Below are positions 9,434 to 18,808 of a stretch of 64,000 bases of DNA, in pieces. The number at the start of each line of letters is the position of its first letter. The stretch's first letter is position 1. The notes beneath the pieces were generated by a model. The model did no database searches, had not been told where the DNA came from, and worked only from the letters and a program-made list of their open reading frames with translations. A program made the position numbers and the translations under genes. Source of the DNA: RYN-230 sp963720645 (lineage in GTDB: Bacteria; Actinomycetota; Actinomycetes; Streptosporangiales; Streptosporangiaceae); assembly GCA_963720645.1 (NCBI GenBank), contig CAVRFX010000016.1:248001-312000 (forward strand), read 5' to 3'.

Positions 9434-10807
9434 TCAGCCGCCCAGGAAGCGCCCGGCCAGCTGGGCCAGCCGGGACGGCCGGCCGCTCCGCGTCTCGGCC
9501 CGGTCCGCCCAGCTCATCGCCTGCAGGCCGGCGTTCGCGCCGAGCCAGCGCAGCGGCTCGGCCTCCCAGGACGGCGAGTGGTGCCCGACCCAGGGCAGCC
9601 GGGTGATGTCGCTGTCGTTCCCCAGCACCAGGTCGGCCAGGGTACGCCCGGCCAGGTTGGTGGTGGCCACGCCGTCGCCGACGTAGCCGCCCGCCCAGCC
9701 GAGCCCGGTGGCCCGGTCCAGCCCCGCGGACGCGCACCAGTCCCGCGGCACCCCCAGCGGGCCGCCCCAGGTGTGCGTGACGCCCACGTCGCCCAGGGCG
9801 GGGAACAGTTCCTGCAGCGTCCGGTGCAGCGCGCTGAACACCGCGGGGGAGCGGTCGAACTCGGGCCGCACGGCGGAGCCGAAGTGGTACGGCGCGCCGC
9901 GGCCGCCGAAGGCCAGCCGCCCGTCCGCGGTCCGCTGCCCGTAGATGATCAGGTGCCGGTAGTCGGTGAACGTCGGCCGGCCGGCCAGCCCGATCGCGTC
10001 CCAGACCGATTCCGGCAGCGGCGCGGTCGCGATCATCAGCGAATACACCGGGGCGATCGCCCGGTGCAGGCCGGGCAGTTCCGGCGTGTAACCCTCGGTG
10101 GCCCGGATGACATACTGCGCCCGGACCGTGCCTCGCGTGGTCCGCAACCGCCCCGGCGCGATCTCGGTAACCGGCGTGTCCTCGAACACGCGGACCCCGC
10201 GGCGGCGCACCGCCTCGGCCAGCCCGCGGGCCAGCCGGGCCGGGTGGATGGCCGCGCAGTGCGGGGTGTACGTGGCGCCGACCACGCCGTCCGCGGTGAC
10301 CCGCTCCGCGGCCTCCGCGGCGGTCAGCAGCCGCAGGTCATCCTCGCCGAACCCGTACGACCGGGCCTCGTTGACCTCGTCAATGGCCCGTTCCAGCTGG
10401 GCGGGCGAGCGGGCCAGCTGCACCGTCCCGCCCTTGGCCCAGTGGCAGTCGATCCCCTCGGCCGCCACGACCCGGGCGACCTCGTCCACCGTGCCCTGCA
10501 TGGCCCGGTACATGGCGATGGCCTGGTCCCGGCCGGCCATCCGCTCCAGCTTGGCCAGGGACGCCGGGAACAGCGCGGAGCACCAGCCCCCGTTGCGGCC
10601 CGAGGCACCGAAGCCCGCGATCTCCCGCTCGCAGACGGCGACGCGCAGCCCCGGGCTGGCCGCAGCCAGGTAGTACGCGGTCCACAGGCCGGTGAACCCG
10701 GCTCCGGCGATGGCCACGTCAACGTCGAGATCACCGGGCAGCGGGTCGCGGGGCGACAGTTCCCCGGGCACCGAGCTCAGCCAGTAGGACAGCGAACGGT
10801 ACGGCAT
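9434..10807 (-). CDS. FAD-dependent amine oxidase / oxidoreductase (DAO family, PuuB-like)
   Basis: 457 residues. N-terminal Rossmann motif GAGFTGLWTAYYLA near residue 33, followed by the glutamate of the second beta strand (VCEREIAGFGASGRNGGW). The C-terminal DAO segment GLGWAGGYVGDGVATTNLAGR closes the FAD site. The layout resembles gamma-glutamylputrescine or other amine oxidases. It is divergent from the phosphatase at 10934. A -10-like CACGAT lies six bases upstream of the ATG, so it could be leaderless. Confidence 0.85.
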   Translation of the reverse strand: MPYRSLSYWLSSVPGELSPRDPLPGDLDVDVAIAGAGFTGLWTAYYLAAASPGLRVAVCEREIAGFGASGRNGGWCSALFPASLAKLERMAGRDQAIAMYRAMQGTVDEVARVVAAEGIDCHWAKGGTVQLARSPAQLERAIDEVNEARSYGFGEDDLRLLTAAEAAERVTADGVVGATYTPHCAAIHPARLARGLAEAVRRRGVRVFEDTPVTEIAPGRLRTTRGTVRAQYVIRATEGYTPELPGLHRAIAPVYSLMIATAPLPESVWDAIGLAGRPTFTDYRHLIIYGQRTADGRLAFGGRGAPYHFGSAVRPEFDRSPAVFSALHRTLQELFPALGDVGVTHTWGGPLGVPRDWCASAGLDRATGLGWAGGYVGDGVATTNLAGRTLADLVLGNDSDITRLPWVGHHSPSWEAEPLRWLGANAGLQAMSWADRAETRSGRPSRLAQLAGRFLGG

Positions 10808-10933
10808 CCGCCCATCGTGACATGTCCGGCCCGGTACCCGGTCATCCCCCTCGGGTGGCTGTTCTTCCCCCGCCGGCGACGGACGGCCGGCCTGGCGTGC
10901 GTGAGCACTCCGCGCGTCGGGCATCCTGAAGCC

Positions 10934-11572
10934 ATGCCCGCTGACGTGCCCGAGCCCGCCCCGGAGCCCGCGGGGCCTCCGCTGCCCCCGCCGCGCCGTT
11001 CCTCCGGCCCGTACCGTGTCTGCCTGGTCTGCCTGGGCAACATCTGCCGGTCGCCCATGGCCGACGTGGTGCTGCGCGCCGAACTGGACCGGGCCGGGCT
11101 GGCCGGGCTGGTGGAGGTGGACAGCGCGGGCACCGGGGACTGGCACCTGGGCCAGCCGATGGCCGGGCAGGCCGCGGCCGAGCTGGCCCGGCGCGGCTAC
11201 GACGGGTCCGCGCACCGGGCCCGGCGGATCCAGCGGTCCTGGTTCGGCCAGCGCGACCTGGTGCTGGCCATGGACCGCAGCAACCTCGCGTCGCTGCGGG
11301 CCCTGGCCCCCGACGCGGAGGCGGCCGGGCCGCGGCTGATGCTGTTCCGCTCGTTCGACCCGGACCAGGCCGGCGGGGCATCCGGTGATCCGTGGGACGG
11401 CGCGGTGCCTGACCCCTACGGGGGGCCGCAAGCCGGCTACGCGGACGCCCTCGACCTGGTGCAGGGCGCGGTCCGGGGCCTGGTGGGCCGGCTGGCCCAG
11501 CTGCGCGAGGCCGGGACGGGCACGCCCGGCGAGGTCGCCGCGGACGCCGCGGGGGGACCGGCGGGAGCATGA
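10934..11572 (+). CDS. low-molecular-weight protein tyrosine phosphatase family protein
   Basis: 212 residues. Catalytic loop CLGNICRSP (the CX5R motif) at about residue 36, and the general acid Asp in VPDPYGG. The ~28-residue proline-rich N-terminus is an extension beyond the usual fold. CATCCT lies six bases before the ATG, a near-consensus leaderless promoter. The TGA overlaps the next gene's ATG (ATGA), so it is coupled to the fructosamine-kinase gene. That pairing is known from bacterial deglycation loci, where the phosphatase can act on ribulosamine 5-phosphates rather than phosphotyrosine. Confidence 0.9.
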   Translation: MPADVPEPAPEPAGPPLPPPRRSSGPYRVCLVCLGNICRSPMADVVLRAELDRAGLAGLVEVDSAGTGDWHLGQPMAGQAAAELARRGYDGSAHRARRIQRSWFGQRDLVLAMDRSNLASLRALAPDAEAAGPRLMLFRSFDPDQAGGASGDPWDGAVPDPYGGPQAGYADALDLVQGAVRGLVGRLAQLREAGTGTPGEVAADAAGGPAGA

Positions 11573-12594
11573 GCGGGACGGCTGACCAGGGAACCGGCGA
11601 GCCCGCGGCCGGGGATCCGCCGCGGCCCAGGCTCGCCCGGCGGGTCCCGGAGCTGGCCCGGCGGCTGGAGCGGATCACCGGCGCCGAGGTCGAGGACATC
11701 CGCCCGGCCGGGTCGCAGCATCAGTGGGCCCACTATCAGGTGACGCTGGCCGGCGGCAGGCTGGCGTTCGCCAAGGCGGCCCGCGAAGACCTGGGCGGCG
11801 TGTTCGAGGCCGAGGCGCGCGGGCTGCGCTGGCTGGCCGACGCGCACGCGGTGCCGCTGCCCGAGGTGCTCGGCTGGGACACCTCCACGCTCGCGGTGAC
11901 CTGGCTGCCGCAGCAGGCCCCGGACGAGCACGCGGCCGAGCAGCTCGGGCGGGACCTGGCCGTGCTGCACGCGTCCGGGGCGGAGCGGTTCGGCAGTCCG
12001 TGGCCCGGGTTCATCGCCACCCTGCCGCTGGGCGACCGCTCCGGTGACACGGTCACGGTGATCGCCGAGGCCACCGTGCCCGGCCCGGTGGACGCCGCGG
12101 CCGAGCCGGCCGGGCCGCCCACGCTGATCAGCGGCGCGGGCGACTGGGCCAGCTGGTACGCGGCCAAGCGGCTGCTGCCCTACCTGCGCCGGGCCGCGGG
12201 CACCGGGGCGCTGACCGGACCGGACACCCGGCTGGTCGAGGAGGTGATCGGGCGGATCGGCGAGCTGGCCGGGCCGCCCGAGCCGCCCCGCCGGATCCAC
12301 GGTGACTGCTGGTCCGGCAACGTCCTGTGGTCCGGCGGCCGGGGCTGGCTGATCGACCCGGCCGCGCAGGGCGGGCACCGGGAAACCGACCTGGCCATGC
12401 TGGCCCTGTTCGGGGCGCCGTTCCTGGACCGCATCCTGGACGCCTACCAGGAGGTGGCCCCGCTGGCCGGGGGCTGGCGCCGCCGGATCCCGCTGCACCA
12501 GCTGCATCCGCTGCTGGTGCACGCGTGCCTGTACGGGCGCTCGTACCGCGAATCCGTGCTGGCCGCAGCCCGGGCCGCCCTCGCCGCTGGCTGA
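11569..12594 (+). CDS. fructosamine / ketosamine 3-kinase family protein
   Basis: 341 residues with an aminoglycoside-kinase-like fold: catalytic HGDCWSGNVLW (about residue 243) and metal-binding LIDPAAQGGHRETDLAM. These are characteristic of the FN3K family, which phosphorylates ketosamines on glycated protein lysines so they decompose. Coupled by ATGA to the LMW phosphatase gene. Bacterial homologues often prefer ribulosamines or erythrulosamines. It ends convergently with the histidine kinase gene. Confidence 0.9.
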   Translation: MSGTADQGTGEPAAGDPPRPRLARRVPELARRLERITGAEVEDIRPAGSQHQWAHYQVTLAGGRLAFAKAAREDLGGVFEAEARGLRWLADAHAVPLPEVLGWDTSTLAVTWLPQQAPDEHAAEQLGRDLAVLHASGAERFGSPWPGFIATLPLGDRSGDTVTVIAEATVPGPVDAAAEPAGPPTLISGAGDWASWYAAKRLLPYLRRAAGTGALTGPDTRLVEEVIGRIGELAGPPEPPRRIHGDCWSGNVLWSGGRGWLIDPAAQGGHRETDLAMLALFGAPFLDRILDAYQEVAPLAGGWRRRIPLHQLHPLLVHACLYGRSYRESVLAAARAALAAG

Positions 12595-12706
12595 GGAAGC
12601 TGCCCGGCCGGACCGTCTGCGGATCTTCGGTTGTCTCCGCAACGAGAACCTCGACCGCGGCCGGTCCCGCCGCATGACCAGGGGCGGCGGCCAGGCCGCC
12701 CGCGGC

Positions 12707-14400
12707 TCAGCCCGCCGGGCCCCCGACGTCCGCCCGGGGGGCGGCCGTGCCGGCCGGGTCCTCCTGGTCGCCGTCGTCCAGCTGGCCGTCGCGGGCCTCG
12801 GGGTCCAGCGGCAGCGTGATGCGGAAGGTGGCGCCCTGCCCGGGCGCGGTCTTCAGCGCGACGGTGCCGTCGTGCGCGGCGACCAGCGCGGCCACGATGG
12901 CCAGGCCGAGGCCGGTGCCGCCGCGCCTTCCTGGTCCGGGCCTGGTCGGCGCGGTAGAACCGCTCGAATACGTGCTCGGCCTGGTCCTGCCGCAGCCCCG
13001 GGCCCTCGTCGGCCACCTCGAGCACCACGCTGGGCACCGGCTGGCGCGGCCCGGCCAGCACCCGCACCGCGACCGGGGTGCCGTCCGGGGTATGCGTCAG
13101 CGCGTTGTTCATCAGGTTGCCGATGACCTGGCGCAGCCGGACCTCGTCGCCGAGGACCAGGAACGCCGCGCCGGATCCGACATCGAGGGTGATGTCCCGG
13201 TCCGGGGCGATGATCCGGGCGTCCTGCACCGCGTCCGCGGCCAGCGTGAGCAGGTCCACCGGGCGGTGCTCGATCGGCCGCTGCTGATCCAGCCGGGCCA
13301 GCAGCAGCATGTCCTCGACCAGCACGCCCATCCGGGCCGACTCCTGCTCGACCCGCTGCATGATCCGGTCCATGTCGGCGTGGCTGAGCTGGCCGTTGCT
13401 GCCCAGGTCAGTGCCGCTCGGTGACTCGCTGGGGGCAGAGCCGGACTCCGCCCCGCCCTCCTGCAGGCCGCCCCGCTGCCGGTAGTACTCGGCGTACCCG
13501 CGCATCGCGGTGAGCGGGGTGCGCAGCTCGTGGCTGGCGTCCGCCACGAACTGGCGCATCCGTTCCTCCGAGCGCCGTGCGGCCGCCTCGGACCGGGTCC
13601 GGGCGTCGAACGAGGTCTCGATCTGGGCCAGCATGGTGTTCAGCGACCGTCCCAGCCGGCCGACCTCGGTGGCCGGGTCCTGGTCGGGCACCCGGCGGGA
13701 CAGGTCACCGGCCGCAATAGCCTGCGCGGTCCGCTCGATGTCCCGGCAGCGGCCGCAGGCTGGCCCGGACAATGGCGACCCCGACGATGGCCAGGCCGAC
13801 GATGATGATCACGCTGACGATCAGGTCGATTCCGGCCAGCTGGCTGATGGTCCCGTTGATGTCACCGAGGTCCACGCCGACGATCAGGGTGGCGTTGCTC
13901 GGTCCGCGACTGGCCGAAGAAGTTCGTGGAACACGGCGGGGATCTGCTGGGTGATGACCTGCCAGTTGTCGCTGCCCGGACACGGAGCCGACGTTGGCCA
14001 GGTGACCGCCGTGGGCCTTGTACCAGTTGCCGGCTGGTCGGGCACGTCGGGCAGCGAGGTCCCGCGGCAGCCCCGGCTGGTATGGCGGCCTGCTGCGCCA
14101 GCGACGTGCCGCTCGGCACGATGGCGATCAGGTAAGGGCCGAACGCGGTGCACGCCCGGGTTCACTGGCCGTGCCCGGCGTGCAGGCCCATCACTCCTGC
14201 TGGTACAGGCCGATGACCTGCTGGTTGGCCCGCTGGACCTGGTAGTTGCGGAACACGGTGAGGCTGGCCACGCTGATGATGGCCAGCGCGACGATGACCA
14301 GCGCGAGCAGCGCGGTGATCATCTTGACCCGGAGCGGGGCGCGCCCAGACAGCCGCCGCAGGTCCCCCTGCCAGCGGCTCAGCCTCGACGTCGTCGTCAT
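12707..14400 (-). CDS. membrane sensor histidine kinase (multiply frameshifted)
   Basis: Partner of the response regulator just upstream (9-bp gap). Order: TM1 (MITALLALVIVALAIISVAS), an extracytoplasmic region of about 130 residues, TM2 (IVSVIIIVGLAIVGVAIV), HAMP, dimerisation domain with the phosphorylated His in ASHELRTPLTAMRGY, and an ATPase domain with NNALTHTPDGT, DEGPGL and FERFYR. At least five frame changes occur: four in the sensor region (13720-14190) and one near 12910 before the last ATP-binding loop. The kinase core is well conserved, so I favour sequence error, but this is the most disrupted gene here and real decay of the sensor is possible. Confidence 0.82.
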
Positions 14401-14409
14401 GCCAATGGG

Positions 14410-15141
14410 CTAGGAGGACGGCAGGCGCAGCACGTAGCCGACCCCGCGCAGCGTGTGGATGAGCCGGGGCTCGGTGGTGTCCACCTTGCGGCGCAGCACC
14501 GACACGTAGGACTCCACGATCCCGGTGTCACCCCGGAAGTCGTAGTCCCACACATGGTCGAGGATCTGCATCTTGGACAGCACCCGGTTGGCGTTGCTCA
14601 TGAAGTAGCGCAGCAGCTTGAACTCGGTCGGGGAAAGCTGGACATGCTGCCCGGCCCGCCACACCTCGTGGCTTTCCTCGTCCAGTTCCAGGTCGGCGAA
14701 CTTCAGCCGGGGGGTGGGCTCGGCCCCGTCCCCGTGGGTCCGGCGGAGGACGGCGCGGATCCGCGCGATGACCTCTTCCAGGCTGAACGGCTTGGTGACG
14801 TAGTCGTCCCCGCCCAGGGTCAGGCCGCGGACCTTGTCTTCCATGGCGTCCCGCGCGGTCAGGAACACGACCGGGATGCGGGCCCCGCCGCCGCGCAGGC
14901 GGCGGACCACGTCGAACCCGTCCATGTCGGGCAGCATCACGTCGAGCACGATGAGGTCGGGCCGGTGCCGCTGCGCGGCCTGGACCGCCTCGGTACCGCC
15001 GGTCGCCGTGAGCACGTCGAACCCGGCGTAGCGGAGGCTGGCGGACAGCAGTTCAAGGATGTTGGGCTCGTCCTCGACGACGAGAAGCCTGGCAGCCGGC
15101 TGGGCCCGCCCATTACTCGACGGCATGGTCATGGCCTTCAT
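14410..15141 (-). CDS. OmpR/PhoB-type response regulator
   Basis: 243 residues, intact. Receiver domain with acidic pair in VVEDEPN, phospho-acceptor Asp in LIVLDVMLPDMDG, and Lys in YVTKPFS. The C-terminal winged helix shows FKLLRYFMSNANRVLSK and DTGIVESYVSVLRRKVD. Leads the two-component operon with the kinase at 12707-14400. A palindrome CCTGATTATCAGG at 15188-15200 in the upstream region could be an operator. Confidence 0.93.
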   Translation of the reverse strand: MKAMTMPSSNGRAQPAARLLVVEDEPNILELLSASLRYAGFDVLTATGGTEAVQAAQRHRPDLIVLDVMLPDMDGFDVVRRLRGGGARIPVVFLTARDAMEDKVRGLTLGGDDYVTKPFSLEEVIARIRAVLRRTHGDGAEPTPRLKFADLELDEESHEVWRAGQHVQLSPTEFKLLRYFMSNANRVLSKMQILDHVWDYDFRGDTGIVESYVSVLRRKVDTTEPRLIHTLRGVGYVLRLPSS

Positions 15142-15255
15142 TGTCCGACCCGAACCTGAGGGTTTCCTGAAGGTGGCCTGGGTCTGGCCTGATTATCAGG
15201 CGAAACTCCGCCGGTCAGGGGGTCTTCCCCAGGCAGCCAGGCTACGGGCCGGCCC

Positions 15256-15483
15256 TCAAATCGCGTCCCGGTCGCCCCAGCGGGTGATCGCCGCCGCCCG
15301 GGACTGCGCCCCGAGCTTGGCGTAGATGCGGTTCACGTGATTCTTCACGGTCTTCTCGGCCAGCACCAGCTGGGCCGCGATCTCGCGGTTGGAGTGCCCC
15401 GCGGCGATCAGCGTCATGATCTCGGCTTCGCGCAGGGACAGGCCAAGCGGGCGGGCCATGCTGGGGATGCTGCTGGTCCTCAT
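15256..15483 (-). CDS. solo LuxR-type helix-turn-helix protein
   Basis: 75 residues, consisting almost wholly of a LuxR/GerE DNA-binding domain (LSLREAEIMTLIAAGHSNRE, KTVKNHVNRIYAKLGAQSR). Start at ATG 15483 is set by a strong GGAGG six bases upstream; longer frames reaching 15555 lack a ribosome site. No receiver or ligand domain, so activity is probably governed by its level or by a protein partner. The same residue pattern occurs in the HTH of the HD-GYP protein at 5317, so the two may bind related sites. Confidence 0.85.
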   Translation of the reverse strand: MRTSSIPSMARPLGLSLREAEIMTLIAAGHSNREIAAQLVLAEKTVKNHVNRIYAKLGAQSRAAAITRWGDRDAI

Positions 15484-15699
15484 AGAACCTCCGGGCCACG
15501 CGACCACCGGTACGGGTTGCGACGCATGGTATGGAGGTGGCCACTCGTAGCGCAAGGGTCCTTAACAGTACAACTTGCACACGATTGCCCCGCGCGGGCC
15601 AGGCGTACCGGGCCCGTCCCGTCCCGGCGCCGTCCCGCCCGCGCCGCACCGCCAGGCTCTCGCGGGCCCGTTTCCCGCGGCGGCGGGCGGCTGGGTTGG

Positions 15700-16953
15700 T
15701 CAGCCGACCTTCGAGCCGGTGATCAGGCTCTTGGGAACCGGCTGGCCGTTCTTCATCGCGTCGAACATGCGCAGCGCCTGGGCGTGATTCCAGATCAGCA
15801 CGTCGCCCACGGCCAGCGTCTCCGAGCCGCCGATGGGCACCGTGGTGGTCTCCGGGTGCCGCAGCGCGAACGCGACCTGGATCAGCTGGTAGAGCTGGGT
15901 GCCCTTGTCCACGGTGAGCGAGTCCACCGCGCCGAAGGCGGCGGGCACGGTCGCGAACGGGTTGACCAGGGTGCCCGGGCTGGTCATCTTGCTCAGCAGC
16001 GCCTTGATGAACACCCGCTGGTCCTGCTCCCGCTGCAGGTCCTGGGTGGCGAACAGGTGCCGGGTCCGGACGAAGCCCAGGGCCTGCGCGCCGTCGAGGT
16101 TCTGGCAGCCCTTCTTCAGATGCAGGCCGGACGCCGGGTCGTTGAGGTTCTGGGGGATGCACATGCGCACCCCGCCGACCGCGTTGACCACGTTGACCAG
16201 GCCGCCGAAGCCGATGCCCATGTAGTGGTCGATCCGCAGGCCGGTGACGTTCTGCACGGTCTTGGCCAGGAGCTTGGGACCGCCGAAGGAGTAGGCGGCG
16301 TTCAGCTTGTTCATGCCGAACCCGGGGATCGGCACGTAGGAATCGCGGGGCAGGCTGACCAGCACGGACGGGCCGCTGGACGGGATGTGCAGCAGCAGGA
16401 CCGTGTCCGAGCGGTGCCCGCCGATGCCCCGGCCGGTGGCCAGCTGGCGCTCCTGCTTGCGGGTCAGTCCCTGGCGGCTGTCCGACCCGGTGATGAGCCA
16501 GTTCTGCCCGTCCGAGGCGGCCGGCCGGCCAGCGTAGTCAACCAGCACGTTGGCCCGGGTCAGCTTGGAGTTCAGGTAGAAGTACATGACGCCGCTGAGG
16601 ACCAGGACGACGACGACGATCAGGGCGATGATGGCCAGGATCCGGCGCGGGCGCAGCCGCCGGCGGCCCCGGCCGGAGGAACCGCCGCCGCTGTATCCGC
16701 TGCCGGATTTGCCTGGCCGGCCGCCCTGGTACTGCGGGGTGCGCCCGCCGTGCGCCGGCGGCTGCTCGGGCCAGCCGCCGGGAGTGCGGTAGCCGGCCCC
16801 GCCGGGCTGCTGGCCGCCGGAGTCCCAGACGGAGGCCCGGTTCCCGCCGAACCGGCCGTCAGCCGGCTCACTGGCGCCCGGGTACCCGGAACCGCCCCGC
16901 CCGGATGGCCGCGGCGCGGGATCGCGGAACCAGTCGTCTGACCTGTCGCTCAC
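15700..16953 (-). CDS. LytR-CpsA-Psr (LCP) family cell-wall ligase
   Basis: 417 residues from GTG 16953, behind GGGAGGG. A Gly/Pro-rich cytoplasmic N-terminus of ~100 residues, then a basic stretch and one membrane helix (ILAIIALIVVVVLVLSGVMY). The extracellular LCP domain has the conserved Arg/Asp set in GSDSRQG, RSDTVLLLHI, SLPRDSYVPIPG and NKLNAAYSFGG. LCP enzymes transfer glycopolymers from lipid carriers to peptidoglycan. The start overlaps the methyltransferase stop by four bases (GTGA), so they form a coupled operon. Confidence 0.93.
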   Translation of the reverse strand: MSDRSDDWFRDPAPRPSGRGGSGYPGASEPADGRFGGNRASVWDSGGQQPGGAGYRTPGGWPEQPPAHGGRTPQYQGGRPGKSGSGYSGGGSSGRGRRRLRPRRILAIIALIVVVVLVLSGVMYFYLNSKLTRANVLVDYAGRPAASDGQNWLITGSDSRQGLTRKQERQLATGRGIGGHRSDTVLLLHIPSSGPSVLVSLPRDSYVPIPGFGMNKLNAAYSFGGPKLLAKTVQNVTGLRIDHYMGIGFGGLVNVVNAVGGVRMCIPQNLNDPASGLHLKKGCQNLDGAQALGFVRTRHLFATQDLQREQDQRVFIKALLSKMTSPGTLVNPFATVPAAFGAVDSLTVDKGTQLYQLIQVAFALRHPETTTVPIGGSETLAVGDVLIWNHAQALRMFDAMKNGQPVPKSLITGSKVG

Positions 16954-17777
16954 GCGGAACCCTCCCACCAGATCGTCACCACGGACCGTCCGGACGTGCC
17001 GAGATCGGGAGGCTGGCTGAGGTACCCCATCTCGCGGAGCGCCGCTTCCACGTCGCTGGCGCGCTCGGGTGGCAGGCATAGCCGGCGCCTGGTGGTATCC
17101 ACCAGCTCACTCCCTGTCGCATAATCGGCCTGGGCCGGACGATTCCATTCAGTGTGCCCTGCCCGCAGGCCCATCGCGGCCAGGATGGCCAGGACGTCGG
17201 TGGCAGCAGGCCCGTCGGGCCGCTGAAGACCGTGGAAGCGCAGCCACAACGGGTTGAGGGTCATCAGCGGATGCTCGGCGGTGAGTTCCACGACCACCTG
17301 CCGGCGGGCGTGCCGGGTGAGCGCCTCGATGAACGGGGCCAGGTCCGGCACGTTGTACAGCACGTGGTGGCAGGTGACCAGGTCGGCGGGGCCGGCCTGA
17401 TCGGCTACCTCGGGCCACCGGCCGGGCAGCAGCCGGGCCTCCAGGCCGGCCGCCCGGGCCCGGGGGGCCAGCCCGGCGAGCATCTCCTCGTCGGAATCCA
17501 CCGCGGTCAGCGCGGTGATCCGGCCGGCCAGCGGCAGGCAGGCCGCGCCGGCCCCGGCGCCCACGTCGAGCACGCTCCCCGGCGGGTCGAGCGCGGCCCG
17601 TTCGCGGTCGTAGGAGGCCCCGGCCGGCGCCCGGCGGAGCCGGTCCGCGCGGCGGGCGAACACCTCCCGGGGGAGCACCCAGGGCGAGTCACTGACCGCT
17701 GAGGTGATGTGCCCGGGAATGGCCCACCCGGCCAGGTCGTCCTGCCACGTGCCGAGCAGGCCGCTCAGGGACGGCAT
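16950..17777 (-). CDS. class I SAM-dependent methyltransferase
   Basis: 275 residues. SAM-binding motif I VLDVGAGAGAACLPLAG near residue 68, the acidic motif II in TAVDSDEEM, and LVTCHHVLYNVPDL as motif IV. The substrate is not evident. It is first in a two-gene operon with the LCP ligase and so might act on a cell-envelope precursor, which is inference. A strong hairpin separates its 5' side from tRNA-His. Confidence 0.85.
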   Translation of the reverse strand: MPSLSGLLGTWQDDLAGWAIPGHITSAVSDSPWVLPREVFARRADRLRRAPAGASYDRERAALDPPGSVLDVGAGAGAACLPLAGRITALTAVDSDEEMLAGLAPRARAAGLEARLLPGRWPEVADQAGPADLVTCHHVLYNVPDLAPFIEALTRHARRQVVVELTAEHPLMTLNPLWLRFHGLQRPDGPAATDVLAILAAMGLRAGHTEWNRPAQADYATGSELVDTTRRRLCLPPERASDVEAALREMGYLSQPPDLGTSGRSVVTIWWEGSA

Positions 17778-17930
17778 TTGGGGAACCTCCAGGTCCGGTG
17801 CGGTCTCCCGCGCTACGCCGAACTCTTACCGGATCCGGGGCCGAAGTCCACCGGGAACCAGGGAACCCCAGAAACCTGGCAATTTTTGCCCGCCATCCCG
17901 CTCCGTGTCCCGGGAACCGCTCCGGGAGCG

Positions 17931-17969
17931 CCAGAAGGCCCGGCCGGGAATCCCGGCCGGGCCTTCTGG
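17931..17969. terminator. perfect 19-bp hairpin downstream of tRNA-His
   Basis: Arms 17931-17949 and 17951-17969 are exact reverse complements with a minimal centre. It lies 14 bases past the tRNA-His 3' end on the minus strand, so most likely terminates tRNA transcription. No U-tract follows. Confidence 0.75.
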
Positions 17970-17982
17970 CCCGATACTTCCC

Positions 17983-18059
17983 TGGGGTGAGCGATGGGAT
18001 TCGAACCCACGACATCCAGGACCACAACCTGGCGCTCTAACCAACTGAGCTACGCCCAC
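17983..18059 (-). tRNA. tRNA-His (anticodon GTG)
   Basis: Cloverleaf with acceptor GTGGGCG pairing CGCTCAC, anticodon GTG, T-arm GGGTTCGAATCCC. The discriminator is C and CCA is encoded (17983-17985). A G precedes the first stem base, as needed for the tRNA-His extra 5' G. Confidence 0.95.
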
Positions 18060-18133
18060 CATCGCCGACGGCTGCATGAAGCATAGCGGCGCCGGAAGAG
18101 AAGTCCGAACCGTATACCCGGAGCGGTCCCGGA

Positions 18134-18796
18134 TCAGGCGCCCGGGGAGCCGGCGGACGGCCCGTCCGCGGCGTCCCCGCCGGGGGCCGCGCGGCCCGCC
18201 GGAGCGGCGCTGTAGTGGCTGGCGATCTCCCGGGCCGTGGCCGAGTCCGGCCCCGGCTGGGGAACGAAGACCGCCTCACGGTAGTAGCGCAGCTCCTGGA
18301 TGCTCTCCCGGATGTCGGCCAGCGCCCGGTGCCCGCCGTGTTTGGGCGGGCTGGCGAAGTACGCCCGCGGGTACCAGCGGCGGGCGAGTTCCTTGATGCT
18401 CGACACGTCCACCATCCGGTAGTGCAGGAACGCGTCCAGCTCGGGCATGTCACGGGCCAGGAAGGCGCGGTCGGTGGCGATGGAGTTGCCGCACAGCGGC
18501 ACCTTCCGCGCATCCGGGATGTGGCTGCGCACGTACCGCAGCACCTGTTCCTGGGCTTCGGCCAGGGTGACCCCGGACGCCAGCTCGCCGATCAGGGCCG
18601 AGGTGGTGTGCATGTCGCGGACAACGGGGAGCATCGCGTCCACTGCCTCGGCGGGAGGCTTGATGACGAGATCCACCCCCTCGTCGAGCACGGTTAGGTT
18701 ACCGTCCGTAACCAAGCAGGCAATCTCGATAAGGGCGTCGCGGGCGAGGTCAAGCCCGGTCATCTCGCAGTCGATCCAGACGAGCCGGTCAGTCAT
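18134..18796 (-). CDS. orn: oligoribonuclease
   Basis: 220 residues. A DEDDh 3'-5' exoribonuclease that degrades dinucleotides, finishing mRNA and cyclic-di-GMP breakdown. Exo I motif WIDCEMTGLD at the N-terminus, then GNSIATDRAFLARDMPEL (Exo II) and HRALADIRES (Exo III with His). The last ~25 residues are an Ala/Gly-rich tail not found in shorter homologues. TAGTCT at 18803-18808, exactly six bases before the ATG, indicates a leaderless transcript. Confidence 0.96.
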   Translation of the reverse strand: MTDRLVWIDCEMTGLDLARDALIEIACLVTDGNLTVLDEGVDLVIKPPAEAVDAMLPVVRDMHTTSALIGELASGVTLAEAQEQVLRYVRSHIPDARKVPLCGNSIATDRAFLARDMPELDAFLHYRMVDVSSIKELARRWYPRAYFASPPKHGGHRALADIRESIQELRYYREAVFVPQPGPDSATAREIASHYSAAPAGRAAPGGDAADGPSAGSPGA

Positions 18797-18808
18797 CCCC
18801 CAAGACTA
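18797..18808 (-). promoter_or_regulatory. leaderless -10 of orn
   Basis: Minus-strand TAGTCT (18803-18808) plus six bases to the orn ATG. The hexamer overlaps the stop codon of the upstream PPOX gene. Confidence 0.6.

Noticed and set aside
8741..11572. A 943-codon open frame on plus
   Set aside because: Its first 730 codons lie antisense to the flavodoxin and FAD oxidase genes and have no domain; only the last 212 codons (LMW phosphatase) are real.
13510..15159. A 549-codon open frame on plus
   Set aside because: Antisense to the two-component system genes; composition is the mirror of their codon bias and no domain is present.
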